DNA of 64,000 nucleotides from Clostridia bacterium (GTDB taxonomy: Bacteria > Bacillota > Clostridia > Christensenellales > Aristaeellaceae): contig JAFRBK010000011.1 in assembly GCA_017404985.1 (NCBI GenBank), forward strand, positions 62,001 to 126,000, given 5' to 3'. The notes under the pieces were generated by a model. That model was not told where the DNA came from. It worked only from the letters and a program-made list of their open reading frames with translations, and searched no databases. Made by a program: the position numbers and the translations under genes. Of this stretch, positions 51,436 to 60,413 are shown in pieces. Numbering within the stretch: position 1 is the stretch's first letter; each line of letters starts with the position of its first letter.

Positions 51436-52857
51436 TCATCCTTCGGGAGAATAATGTTCAGCAGTATGGCAATCAGGGCCGCAGGAACAATCCCCTGATC
51501 CGCCGAAGATGTACTTCAGCCACTGGGGCATATAGTTCTGCACGGCCGCAGTTGATCCGATGCCGTAACCCAAGCCCAGTGCGATGGCTACAATGGTAGC
51601 TTTGCGGCCGCTGAGGTTATCCTTGGTAATCAGATTAATGCCGGAAACCACGATTGATGCAAACATGAACACTGCCGCACCGCCGAGTACCGGCTGGGGC
51701 ATGGCAGAGATGACCGCACCGATCTTGGGGAAAAGGCCTGCCAGAATCAGGATAACGGCGCCCATGGCGATCGCGAAACGGTTAACCACCTTCGTCATGC
51801 CGACCAGGCCTACGTTCTGTGAAAAAGACGTATTTGGCAGCACACCGAAGCAGGCTGCCAGGGAAGAACCGAAACCGTCGCAGACCACCGCACCGGTAAG
51901 TTCCTTGTCTGTCGCTTCCCGGTTAAACCCGCCTTGCGTTACACCCGACGTGTCTCCGATCGTCTCTACGGCCGTTACAATGAACATGATGCACATCGGA
52001 ATAATGGCCGTGATGTCAAACTGCAGCGCTACCGGCATCAGCTTCGGAACAGAAAACCAGGAAGCATCCGCAACCTGAGACCACTGCGTAATATAGGCGC
52101 AGTTGACCACAGCACCGTCCACCTCCATCGTGTGAGGCAGGAACAATCCCATCAGGAAGGACATGAGATAGCCGAAAGCAATGCCGATCAGGATGGAGGC
52201 CACGGAAGTGAAGCCCTTGGTGAAATGCTTGAAAAAGATGATCACCGCCAGTGTGGACAAGCCCAGAACCAGGTTCCAGATTGAACCGTAATCCTTAGCA
52301 GAAGATCCGCCGCCGAAAAAGCCGATCCCGACGGAAACCAGGGACAGGCCGATGGCCATCACAACGGTACCCGTAACCACCGACGGGAAAAATTCCCGCA
52401 GCGGTTTGATGCAGAATCCCAGAACCATTTCGAAAGCACCGCCAATGAGGCATGCACCCATGATAACGCCGTAGGTGTAAATTCCTGCCGCCACATTCGT
52501 GGTAATTGTGCCGGCGGAGATGCCGGCGAGCGTCGCCACAGCAATGCCGTTGTTGACCCCGATAAATCCGGAGGAAGTGCCCATTACAATCGGGAGCTTT
52601 CCGCCGATCGGGCCGATTGGATACAGCTGAAGCAGCGTGACAACGCCGGTGATAAACATCGCGTTCTGCAACAGCGATACCCGCAGATCCCCCAAACCTT
52701 CGCCTGCCGTGATCGAGCAGACGCCCATGATAATCAGCAGCGGGGAAAGGTTGCCCACAAACATGGCAAGCACATGCTGAAGGCCCAGGGGAATTGCCTG
52801 CTTCAGCGGAATTCTTCCGTCCAGCTCATAAGGGGAAGTATACTTGGGGGATGACAT
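51436..52857 (-). CDS. NCS2 xanthine/uracil permease with C-terminal frameshift
   Basis: A purine or pyrimidine permease of the nucleobase-cation symporter-2 family (xanthine PbuX-like): repeated hydrophobic helices, LPIVMGTSSGFIG near residue 95, VETIGDTSGV near 290 and the signature TSFSQNVGLV near 335. As read, the end is a Cys-rich tail (GDCSCGPDCH) that fits no NCS2 protein. Dropping one G from the run at 51492-51495 restores the expected last helix (GIVPAALIAILLNIILP) and a TAA at 51422-51420. Start at 52857 (SSPKYTSPYELDG) is chosen for family fit; its AGGTG site is weak and lies in a hairpin. Confidence 0.88.
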   Translation of the reverse strand: MSSPKYTSPYELDGRIPLKQAIPLGLQHVLAMFVGNLSPLLIIMGVCSITAGEGLGDLRVSLLQNAMFITGVVTLLQLYPIGPIGGKLPIVMGTSSGFIGVNNGIAVATLAGISAGTITTNVAAGIYTYGVIMGACLIGGAFEMVLGFCIKPLREFFPSVVTGTVVMAIGLSLVSVGIGFFGGGSSAKDYGSIWNLVLGLSTLAVIIFFKHFTKGFTSVASILIGIAFGYLMSFLMGLFLPHTMEVDGAVVNCAYITQWSQVADASWFSVPKLMPVALQFDITAIIPMCIMFIVTAVETIGDTSGVTQGGFNREATDKELTGAVVCDGFGSSLAACFGVLPNTSFSQNVGLVGMTKVVNRFAIAMGAVILILAGLFPKIGAVISAMPQPVLGGAAVFMFASIVVSGINLITKDNLSGRKATIVAIALGLGYGIGSTAAVQNYMPQWLKYIFGGSGDCSCGPDCHTAEHYSPEG

Positions 52858-52858
52858 A

Positions 52859-52890
52859 GGAACACCTGGCGGAACAGAGTAAGGTGTTCC
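52859..52890 (-). promoter_or_regulatory. hairpin masking the ribosome site of the NCS2 permease
   Basis: GGAACACCT and AGGTGTTCC form a perfect nine-pair stem with a 14-base loop, ending two bases before the ATG. The only ribosome-site-like bases (AGGTG) are inside the stem, so translation start may depend on opening it. It does not match the purine riboswitch consensus. Confidence 0.6.
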
Positions 52891-52911
52891 GACAGCATCC
52901 TCACGGGCAAG

Positions 52912-52946
52912 AAAAAAGACTCCCGGAGCCAAAGCCCCGGGAATCA
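52912..52946 (-). terminator. intrinsic terminator after the DUF5107/TPR gene
   Basis: On the minus strand ATTCCCGGGGC-ttt-GGCTCCGGGAGTC forms a GC-rich stem followed by six T, 30 bases after the stop codon at 52978. It ends the second sugar operon. Confidence 0.85.
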
Positions 52947-52977
52947 ATCTCAGATCCCCTTCCTCGAGAAGCATCAT

Positions 52978-55900
52978 TCAATCACCGTGGCCTGCATCCG
53001 CACCGTCGAGGCCCTTCCGGCCAAGCGCTGCCAGCCGTCGGCAGTAGTCGTCGCTGCGTTTCTGGATGTCGTCCTGGTATACCTCCAGTTCCGGCATCGA
53101 CACCGCGAAGAAGTCGTATCCCACTTTATCAAACAGGTGCTGCTCCCCGAAGGCAATCAGCTGGTGGAAAGACTTCAGGGCCTTTTCTTCCTCGCCCAGA
53201 GCCCGGAAAGCCAGCCCCTGCCAGTAGATGTAGTCCGACGGCTGGTCGTTGTAGTACCGCACCGGTTCCGGCACCTGGGACCCCTCCGTGGCTTTCCGGA
53301 AGCACGCCTGCGCCTTTTCTTCCTGACCCAGCTTTTGCTGGGCCGCGCCCATCAGGTAGTAAGCCCGGTTGTCCGGCACATTGTCCAGCTTGCCTTCGCC
53401 CAGATTCGGCGGATAGCTCAGCGTCCGCTCCGCCAGGGCATAGGCTTCCTCCGCCCGACCTTCCGCCAGAGCCTTTTCCGCCAGGGCGAACAGGGCCGCC
53501 TTGTATTCGTCCGCCACCTTGCCCTCGCCGCCTTCCCACACGTGGAAGGTGTAGTTTTCCATCAGATTCAGTGCCTTTTCATGCTGCCCGTCCGCGTTCA
53601 GCAGGCTCACATACGCCAGCATCAAGGCATACCGATCCTCCATCAGTTCCCGGTGCGCTTCCAGAATCTCCAGCCGCTCGCGGACCGGGCGCCCCAGATT
53701 CTTCAGCAGCTGCTCCTGCTCCAGCAGGAAGCGGCTGTTTCCCGGCTCCAGGTGGCAGGCTTCGGCGATCTCCACCGCCGCACGGCTCCGGTCGCCATGG
53801 TTGTAACAGGCGATGGACAGACACCGGTGGGCCGGCGCCAGCTCCGGCGCCTCGCGCACCGCCTGTTCCCATTGGCCGATTGCCGCCTCATACTGCTTCT
53901 TGTCGTACAGGAGCTCGCCCAGATAGTAGTGGGCCTTCGGCGCGGCCGACAGCAGCGCGGCGGCCTCCTCCAGAATCGCCTTTTCGATGTTCCGGTTCGG
54001 GAAGCACAGGTCCGTGGACAGGGCTTCCGCCGCTTCCGCGGCCGCGACGGCCTTGTCCCGCTGACCGAGCCGGTTCAGGGCGTATGCCAGGGCATAGGCC
54101 TCCATCGGATGTTTCGCCGGCCGGGCGGAAAGCAGCTCCGCCGCTTCCTCCATGCATCCGAAACCAATCAGTCCATAGGCCAGGTTCAGCCGGTTTTCCG
54201 TCCCCTCCCCGAGGGTCCTTTGGAATTTCTCCGGCGTTTCCCAATACATCCGGATCCCCAGGCACAGCGGATCGATCGCCGCACTTTCCTTCAGGAAAGC
54301 CCTGAACTCCTGCCCTGCCCCGTTTTCATTTCCCTTATCTCTTTTCTTTTCTTTTTCCGTTTCCAACCGGGCCAGGATGGCGGCCTTCAGCGTCCGGGCC
54401 TCCATGTCGTGCCAGCCCCGGATCAGGCTTTCCTCCGCGTATTCCAGGGCTTCCCGCAGACGTCCCTGCTTCAGGGCGATGCTCCCCAGGTGGCACCAAG
54501 CCGCCCCCGCGGTTTCCCCGCTCCAGGTCGCCTTCCAGAAGGCATCCGCCGCCTCATCCAGCCGCTCCTGCGCCTCCAGGGCCAGCCCCAGGTTGAAGTA
54601 CGGTTCTCCCGCGTAGGGATTGGGATTCCGCCAGGTCTGTTTCAGGATCGCCGCCCGGAAGTACGGTTCGCTTTCCTCCGCCCGGGCGTTCCGCAGCAGG
54701 AAAAGACCGTAGGCATTATTCAGCCGGATGTCCGTGGGATCCCGGCGCAAGCCTTCCAAATAGTAGTCCGCGGGGTTAAAGGTGGCATGGCGGTATTGCT
54801 CCAGGTGCTGCCCCGCCAGATACAGGTCCTCCAGAGAAGCGATCTCCCCGGGGGCCTTCATGGCCTCCGCCGGTTCCGGAATCGGCCGGTTCTCCTTCAC
54901 GAATTCCGTATAGCCGCACAGCAAATTCCCTTCCGCGTCCCGTACCTCGATCCGGTAGTCCCGCAGCCCGGGAATCAGGTCCGTAAAGGCCTTCTCCGGG
55001 CTCAGGTCCGCACGTTTGCGGTAAATCTCTTTGTCCCCGGCCCAGGCAATGATCTCCGTCTGCGCCCAGGTTCCCGTGGCATAGACCCGGATCCGTCCCG
55101 CCCTGGATTTCTTCGCCATGGCCTCGTTTGCTTCCTTGCCGAAGGCGAAGGGGTCCGGCGCCAGAGGCTTCCCGTCCCCGTCCACGTATTCGACTCCCAG
55201 CACCACATCCTTCGTGGCATTGCTGACCCGCCCCACGGCCTTGTAGGGCATGAAATACTGGACGAAGTTCTTCTCCTCCCGGGGCTTGAGCCAGGTGAAG
55301 TCCGGCTGGTTGTCGCAGAAAACCCCGGTCATCAGCTCAATATACGGGCCGTCCTCGTCCGTCAGGTTCCGGTCCCAGGTTTTCCCGAAGTGGCCGCAGC
55401 CCCAGGTCCACTGCTTCTTGCCCGGGCTCACATGGTGGTCCGCCACATGCAGCAGCCCCGCGTCCTTCCCCTCGTCGAAGTTCCCCACGAAGTCGAAATC
55501 GGAGTGGGCCGCCATGTAGGAGGTGGGCACCCGGATATTTTTATACCGGGAAATGTCCACGCCGGCAGAGTAGTCCGCCTTGTAGTATTCCCCCGTAGCG
55601 ATCGGGAAAGTGGATACCGCCCGTTTCCCGTGATCCATGACCGCGTTCACGTCCGGCGGAAAAACGGAGAAGGTGTCGTCATTGACGGAAACGGCCGGGT
55701 TCGCCCACCACAGGAAGGTCTGGGGATAGTCCGTCGGATTATACAGCTGTCCCCGGATTTCGATGTAGGCTTTGTCCGGATACAGGGTGATCCGGGCGTT
55801 GCCCCGGGTGCCGTTGATCCGGTCGGTCTCGCCCAGCGTCACCGAGGCGGACCCGTCCGGGTTTTCCGCCAAGGTATAGTTCACTGGCATGAAGGTCGAG

Positions 55901-56274
55901 GGACGGTGGTGCTGCGGCCAGTTGAATTCGATGCCGCCGCTGATCCACGGTCCCGCCAGCCCCACCAGCGCCGGCTTAATCACCCGGTTGTAGTAGATGA
56001 AGTCGTAGCCGTTCGTCTTGTCCAGCGCCCGCTGGATTCTCCCGCCCAGCTCCGGCAGGATCATCACGTACAGCCAGTCGTTCTCCAGGATCACGGCCCG
56101 GTAGCCCACGTCCTCCTTCTCCTCGCTGATACGCTCGCAGATCGGAACGGGGTACACCTTTCCCGTGGATCCCTGGTATGCCCGTTTTTCAATGAACAGC
56201 GGGTTCTTCTCCAGCGCTCCCGCCCGATAGGTCGGAATGCTGATTACCTGTTCATACACTTTCGTCTTTTTCAT
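52978..56274 (-). CDS. DUF5107 protein with C-terminal tetratricopeptide repeats
   Basis: A 1,098-residue protein without signal peptide. Residues about 1-350 are the DUF5107 beta-sandwich domain, similar in style to aldose-epimerase folds (ENDWLYVMILPELGGRI, GGIEFNWPQHHRP, LWWANPAVSVNDD). A linker follows to about 500, then repeated helix pairs with the TPR pattern (AYGLFLLRNARAEESEPYFRAA, LGLALEAQERLDEAADAFWKA, YLGELLYDKKQYEAAIGQWEQA) to the end. Such proteins recur in carbohydrate loci, and the conserved His, Asp and Glu in the first domain suggest an enzyme or sugar-binding protein acting on glycans. It follows GH35 after 31 bases. Confidence 0.88.
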   Translation of the reverse strand: MKKTKVYEQVISIPTYRAGALEKNPLFIEKRAYQGSTGKVYPVPICERISEEKEDVGYRAVILENDWLYVMILPELGGRIQRALDKTNGYDFIYYNRVIKPALVGLAGPWISGGIEFNWPQHHRPSTFMPVNYTLAENPDGSASVTLGETDRINGTRGNARITLYPDKAYIEIRGQLYNPTDYPQTFLWWANPAVSVNDDTFSVFPPDVNAVMDHGKRAVSTFPIATGEYYKADYSAGVDISRYKNIRVPTSYMAAHSDFDFVGNFDEGKDAGLLHVADHHVSPGKKQWTWGCGHFGKTWDRNLTDEDGPYIELMTGVFCDNQPDFTWLKPREEKNFVQYFMPYKAVGRVSNATKDVVLGVEYVDGDGKPLAPDPFAFGKEANEAMAKKSRAGRIRVYATGTWAQTEIIAWAGDKEIYRKRADLSPEKAFTDLIPGLRDYRIEVRDAEGNLLCGYTEFVKENRPIPEPAEAMKAPGEIASLEDLYLAGQHLEQYRHATFNPADYYLEGLRRDPTDIRLNNAYGLFLLRNARAEESEPYFRAAILKQTWRNPNPYAGEPYFNLGLALEAQERLDEAADAFWKATWSGETAGAAWCHLGSIALKQGRLREALEYAEESLIRGWHDMEARTLKAAILARLETEKEKKRDKGNENGAGQEFRAFLKESAAIDPLCLGIRMYWETPEKFQRTLGEGTENRLNLAYGLIGFGCMEEAAELLSARPAKHPMEAYALAYALNRLGQRDKAVAAAEAAEALSTDLCFPNRNIEKAILEEAAALLSAAPKAHYYLGELLYDKKQYEAAIGQWEQAVREAPELAPAHRCLSIACYNHGDRSRAAVEIAEACHLEPGNSRFLLEQEQLLKNLGRPVRERLEILEAHRELMEDRYALMLAYVSLLNADGQHEKALNLMENYTFHVWEGGEGKVADEYKAALFALAEKALAEGRAEEAYALAERTLSYPPNLGEGKLDNVPDNRAYYLMGAAQQKLGQEEKAQACFRKATEGSQVPEPVRYYNDQPSDYIYWQGLAFRALGEEEKALKSFHQLIAFGEQHLFDKVGYDFFAVSMPELEVYQDDIQKRSDDYCRRLAALGRKGLDGADAGHGD

Positions 56275-56305
56275 CCTGATTGCTCCCTGCCCTCAACTCT
56301 TCACA

Positions 56306-58561
56306 CTAAACTCTGATTTCATACACCGCCTGCAGCTCCGCCGACTCCAGATCCGCCGTCTCCCGCTGGCTTTCCTCGTTCCGCGCCGCCATCGCTGTTT
56401 CCGCGTTCACCACGGCTCCTTCCCGAATCGGCGCAATCGTCAGCACCATCTTCTCCCGCTTCAGTTCCTCCCGGTACTCCCGAAGTCCGATTTCCCAAGT
56501 ATCCCCGTTGCAGAAGTTGTCGCTGATCATCTGATTCCCCAGGAACAGCATCCCGATGTCTCCCCGGTACCGGATTCGCAAGCGTACGTCCTTCAGCCCC
56601 TCCGGCAGTTCCGGCAGGCTGAAAACCGCCTTGTGCGGCGCAGGATATTCAACCTTCATCTCCAGCTCCGCGGCTTCCACGGCCGCCCGCCAGGCCCCCA
56701 GCGGCCCCCGGTCCGGCAGGCGTTCCAGCCTGCCGGACTGCCCCAGCCGCTCCGGGGGCCAGCACAGCATAACATTCTCTCCCGCGGTGGTTTCCAGCCG
56801 CAGTTTACCCTGCTCGTCTTCCAGCAGCGCCGCCTCCGTGAACACCAGGCTTCCGTCCCGCAGCAGGTACAGCCGGTCCGCTGCCTCGCGGCTGAGCAGG
56901 AGCACATCGATCTCCTTTTCTCCCTTGCGAACAGTGAAAAGGTTCGCCTCTTCCCCGTCCGCCAGCCCCGCGAATCCGGTGACCTCCGCCCCGTCCTCAA
57001 AGCGGAACGAAACCTCCATCCCGTCCGGTTTCATGAACACATACAGAGGCCTCGCGCCCGCTTCCGTCCGCAAAAGCGGCTGAGCCGCGGCCTGACGCAG
57101 CAGGATCCCGTCCATCTCCAGCCCGAAGGGCAGGATCGCGTTCTCCTGCGGCGCCAGGCTGATATCGAAATCGTATGTGTCCGCATCGGTACGGATTTGC
57201 ACCCTGTCGTGCTTCCGGTCCGGCATATTCAGGTGGTCCTGGAAATTGTTCACGAAGAGGAATCCGCCTTTTCCATCCGTCCGGACAGCAAAGCGCAGGG
57301 GCCCGGTGTCCCGGGGATCGATCCCGGAAGCACTCTCCGGCAGCACAGTGTCCATCGGCGCCAGGGTTTCCCCGAAGAAATGGGTCAGGAAATGGATGCT
57401 CTTCAGCCGCCGGTAGGATTCCCGGACCTGGCCGTATTCCCCCAGCGCCGCCTGGTAGTCGTAGGAAATCTTCGGCACCTGGGCCTCATTGAGATAAGCC
57501 CCGTGCTTCCCGATGGGATTGGTGCCGCCCTGGAACATGTAGTATCCCGGGAAGTTGCATCCCGAGCCGATCTTGATGTTCGCCAGCGCGTCCACGCTTT
57601 TATACGGATAGATAAACCGATAGTAGTAGCAGCACGTCATGCCCGCGCCCATCTCGCAGCAGGCGTAGGGCCGGTCCTCCGGCTCGTAGGCCGGGTCGAA
57701 ATCGTCCGCCCAGGCCGCGCCGTTCCTGTGGTAGTCCTCATAGATATATTCCTCCGTGGCCGGGTGTTCCCCCCGGTGGGAATAGAAGATCCACGGCCGG
57801 TAGGCATATCCGCCCCACAGCGGCATCACCCGGGGAGAATAAGCAGCCCCGCCCCACGCGGTGCCGGTAAAGAAGGCCGGCACCAGCCCGCTTTCCAGGG
57901 CAATGTCCCGCAGGGCCAGGATGTAGGCTTCCCCCTTGTCTCCGCGGTTAATCCATTCATTGGAGATCCCCGTCGTGATCTCCCACATCGCGGAGGAATG
58001 CATGTATTCATTGTCCAGCTGCACAGCGATTACGGGCCCGCCGTCCCGGTAGAACAGGCCCTTCACCTGCTCCCCGATTTTTCCGTACAGCCGGCGCACG
58101 CAGCGCAGGAACCCCTCGTCGGTTGATCTCACCGTAAAGGACTTGCCGTACAGCCAGTCCGGCAGCCCGCCGTTGCGGACCTCCCCGTGATCGAAGGGCC
58201 CAACCCTGAGAATCACATACAGGCCGTGTTTTGCGCACAACTCGACAAAGCGCCGCAGGTCCCGCCGCCCGGAAAAATCAAATTCCCCCTCGTCTTCCTC
58301 GATATGGTTCCAGAACAGGTAGGTGGAAACCACGTTGATGCCGCCCATGCGCATCTTGATCAGCTCGTCCTCCCAGCGCCCGGCGTCCATCCGGCTGTAA
58401 TGGAACTCCCCGGATACCGGGATGAACGGCTTCCCGTTGATTTCCATGTAGAAGTTGGTGAAGCTGATCCGCTCCCCGCCTGGAGAAGTCCCGGCGAAAT
58501 CCGGCCCCAACCCGAACCGTTTTCCGGCCCGGAAGCCGGACAAATCCATCTGGTATTCCAT
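56306..58561 (-). CDS. GH35 beta-galactosidase
   Basis: A 751-residue family GH35 retaining beta-galactosidase. The TIM barrel carries GEFHYSRM near 52, the acid/base E185 in QLDNEYMHSS and the nucleophile E303 in CCEMGAG. The C-terminal half holds beta-sandwich domains (jelly-roll, ending in LFLGNQMISDNF type). No signal peptide, so cytoplasmic. The ATG at 58561 is chosen for AGGAG 11 bases upstream; the longer frame crosses a possible TAGAAT -10 box at 58601-58596. It would cut galactose from oligosaccharides taken up by the adjacent importer. Confidence 0.94.
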   Translation of the reverse strand: MEYQMDLSGFRAGKRFGLGPDFAGTSPGGERISFTNFYMEINGKPFIPVSGEFHYSRMDAGRWEDELIKMRMGGINVVSTYLFWNHIEEDEGEFDFSGRRDLRRFVELCAKHGLYVILRVGPFDHGEVRNGGLPDWLYGKSFTVRSTDEGFLRCVRRLYGKIGEQVKGLFYRDGGPVIAVQLDNEYMHSSAMWEITTGISNEWINRGDKGEAYILALRDIALESGLVPAFFTGTAWGGAAYSPRVMPLWGGYAYRPWIFYSHRGEHPATEEYIYEDYHRNGAAWADDFDPAYEPEDRPYACCEMGAGMTCCYYYRFIYPYKSVDALANIKIGSGCNFPGYYMFQGGTNPIGKHGAYLNEAQVPKISYDYQAALGEYGQVRESYRRLKSIHFLTHFFGETLAPMDTVLPESASGIDPRDTGPLRFAVRTDGKGGFLFVNNFQDHLNMPDRKHDRVQIRTDADTYDFDISLAPQENAILPFGLEMDGILLRQAAAQPLLRTEAGARPLYVFMKPDGMEVSFRFEDGAEVTGFAGLADGEEANLFTVRKGEKEIDVLLLSREAADRLYLLRDGSLVFTEAALLEDEQGKLRLETTAGENVMLCWPPERLGQSGRLERLPDRGPLGAWRAAVEAAELEMKVEYPAPHKAVFSLPELPEGLKDVRLRIRYRGDIGMLFLGNQMISDNFCNGDTWEIGLREYREELKREKMVLTIAPIREGAVVNAETAMAARNEESQRETADLESAELQAVYEIRV

Positions 58562-58737
58562 ATGCTGCCACGCTCCTGTATTGGTTTCTGCCTGTATTCT
58601 ACCCTTTTCCGGACGGTTTTGCATTCATGATTCCTGCGGCATGATTGAGAATTTTTGCGAAAGCTTAACGCATATTATTCATTTGCTTTCATACAGTTTT
58701 CGCAGGTATGTTTATAAAATTTGCACAGGTCTCTTTT

Positions 58738-58774
58738 TGAAAACAGGGGAACAGGATACACCTGTTCCCCTGTT
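58738..58774 (-). terminator. intrinsic terminator between binding protein and GH35
   Basis: On the minus strand AACAGGGGAACAGG and CCTGTTCCCCTGTT pair over 14 bases with a 5-base loop, followed by TTC and a run of A. The U-tract is short, so partial readthrough into GH35 is likely. The rest of 58562-58787 holds only weak promoter-like sequence. Confidence 0.8.
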
Positions 58775-58787
58775 GGTTGACACGATA

Positions 58788-60362
58788 TCAGCGGGCAGCT
58801 ACCCACTCGTTGTACTGGCGGTACATTTCATCATAGATGTCCTGCAGGCCGGCGTTGTAGCACTTCTGCAGCATCTCGTCCAACGTCGCGTCGGGATCGT
58901 CCACCAGGCCCAGGCCCAGCATGCCGTAGTAGTCCCCGATGATGGAGTCCACCGCATCCGCGTTGGCCTGAACGGGCGTGGGATCAAAGATGAAGGCGGT
59001 CAGCGGGTTGGCAGTCATTCTGCGCTTCCACTCGTCGTACACAACCTTTTCCCGCTCCGGCACACCGGCTTCTTCCACGTCACCGTTCCGGGTGGCCCAG
59101 CTCAGGGAGTTGCCGTCCGGCAGGTAGTTCGCAGCATTGTCGGTCCGGGTATAGATACGGTTCTCGTCGATGGTGTAGTGGTCGCCTTCGATACCCAGCA
59201 CCACGGTGTGGTTCATGGCGGTGTCAAACTTCAGCAGGTCCAGCACCATGGCGGCGCGCTCGGGATTCGCGCATCCGGCCGCGATGGCGATGTCGCCGTT
59301 GGAATAAGCTTCCGCGGTCACCAGGGTTCCCTTTTCCTTGAACAGGTCATAGGCAGCGGTGGTCACGCCCTCGTTCTTCTCGACTTCCTTCATGTAGGTG
59401 AACACGGTACCGTTCCATTCGATGGAAGCGCTCTTGCCGGCGCCGAAAGCCTGCCATTCGTTGACAGTCTCGTTCAGGGCGCTGCGGCTCCATACGCCGG
59501 CATCCGCCAGCTTCTTCATTTCCCTGCAGAAGGTACGGAACAGGTCGGTTTCCCAGGCCAGCTTGATTTCTTCCGCCGCGGGAATCTTTCCTTCATAGGC
59601 ATAGGAGAACCGCAGATTGTTGGTGAAGTAGGCGTCAAACCAGTTCTCGTTAGTGTACCACAGTTCCCAGAAAGCGGTATTGTTTTCCTGTCCGCCGAAG
59701 GCCAGGATGCCGGATTCGGGTGTTTCCTTCTCGGCGATGGTCAGCAGGAAGTTCTCGAAATCGTCCCAGTTCTTCAGTTCGCCGATGCCGTATTTTTCGG
59801 CCAGGTCCGTACGGATACCGACCAGGCGGCCTTCCGGCGCCATCCGTCCGCAGGGCACCGCGATGTTCTTGCCGTTGAGTTTGGTCTCAGCCCAGGATTC
59901 CTTGGGCTGATACTTGTTGGCCAGGGGCATGTACTTGGCGATGAACTCTTCATCCATTTCGAAGAAGGAGCCCTTCGCCGCTTCGGTGAACATGTATTCC
60001 CAGGGAGCGGTGAAGATCAGGTCGATGTCCGCGCCGCCCGCCAGGTTCAGGGAGTACATGGTGCTCACATCGGCCCAGCTCATGAAGATGGTGTCAATGC
60101 TGGTGTTGAAGGGCGCCAGCTGCTCGTTCAGGGCATTCTGGATCTTGTCCCAGTCCACGGGCTTGTCACCCACCTGGTAGATCTTCACGGTATAGGGCTT
60201 GCTCAGGTCCGTGTCGGGATACATGTCCGGCGTGGCTTTAATCACGTTGGTCTTCCAGTCGTCGGGGAGCTCCGCGACGCCGGAGGCGGACGCCGTCACA
60301 GCCGCCAGGCTGGACAGGAGCACGCACAGGGTCAGGATCAGTGCCGTCAGTTTGGTTTTCAT
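58788..60362 (-). CDS. extracellular solute-binding protein with DUF3502 domain
   Basis: A 524-residue sugar-binding protein of an LplA/YtcQ-like importer. A signal peptide (MKTKLTALILTLCVLLSS, cleavage near SASG) exports it; the Cys in the core is not in a good lipobox. The binding domain runs from about 55 (KPYTVKIYQVGDKP) and the C-terminal part after about 350 (SNGDIAIAAGCANPERAAMVLDLLKFD, then YNEWVAAR) is the DUF3502 domain. It is the third gene after the two permeases, the reverse of the order in the pectin locus. The nearby GH35 suggests a galactoside cargo. Confidence 0.93.
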   Translation of the reverse strand: MKTKLTALILTLCVLLSSLAAVTASASGVAELPDDWKTNVIKATPDMYPDTDLSKPYTVKIYQVGDKPVDWDKIQNALNEQLAPFNTSIDTIFMSWADVSTMYSLNLAGGADIDLIFTAPWEYMFTEAAKGSFFEMDEEFIAKYMPLANKYQPKESWAETKLNGKNIAVPCGRMAPEGRLVGIRTDLAEKYGIGELKNWDDFENFLLTIAEKETPESGILAFGGQENNTAFWELWYTNENWFDAYFTNNLRFSYAYEGKIPAAEEIKLAWETDLFRTFCREMKKLADAGVWSRSALNETVNEWQAFGAGKSASIEWNGTVFTYMKEVEKNEGVTTAAYDLFKEKGTLVTAEAYSNGDIAIAAGCANPERAAMVLDLLKFDTAMNHTVVLGIEGDHYTIDENRIYTRTDNAANYLPDGNSLSWATRNGDVEEAGVPEREKVVYDEWKRRMTANPLTAFIFDPTPVQANADAVDSIIGDYYGMLGLGLVDDPDATLDEMLQKCYNAGLQDIYDEMYRQYNEWVAAR

Positions 60363-60413
60363 GGGTTTCTCCTTTCAATTTACCGCCCTCAGGCGGATAT
60401 TTCCATGTTTGTG

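Noticed and set aside
52859-52920. Purine riboswitch before the NCS2 permease
   Set aside because: The conserved loop sequences and three-way junction of the guanine/xanthine aptamers are missing; only a simple hairpin is seen.
52987-56316. A 1,109-codon open frame on the plus strand opposite the DUF5107 gene
   Set aside because: It is an antisense shadow caused by strong G/C bias at third positions; it is rich in Arg, Val, Leu, Phe and His, has no domain pattern, and the minus strand holds a coherent protein.
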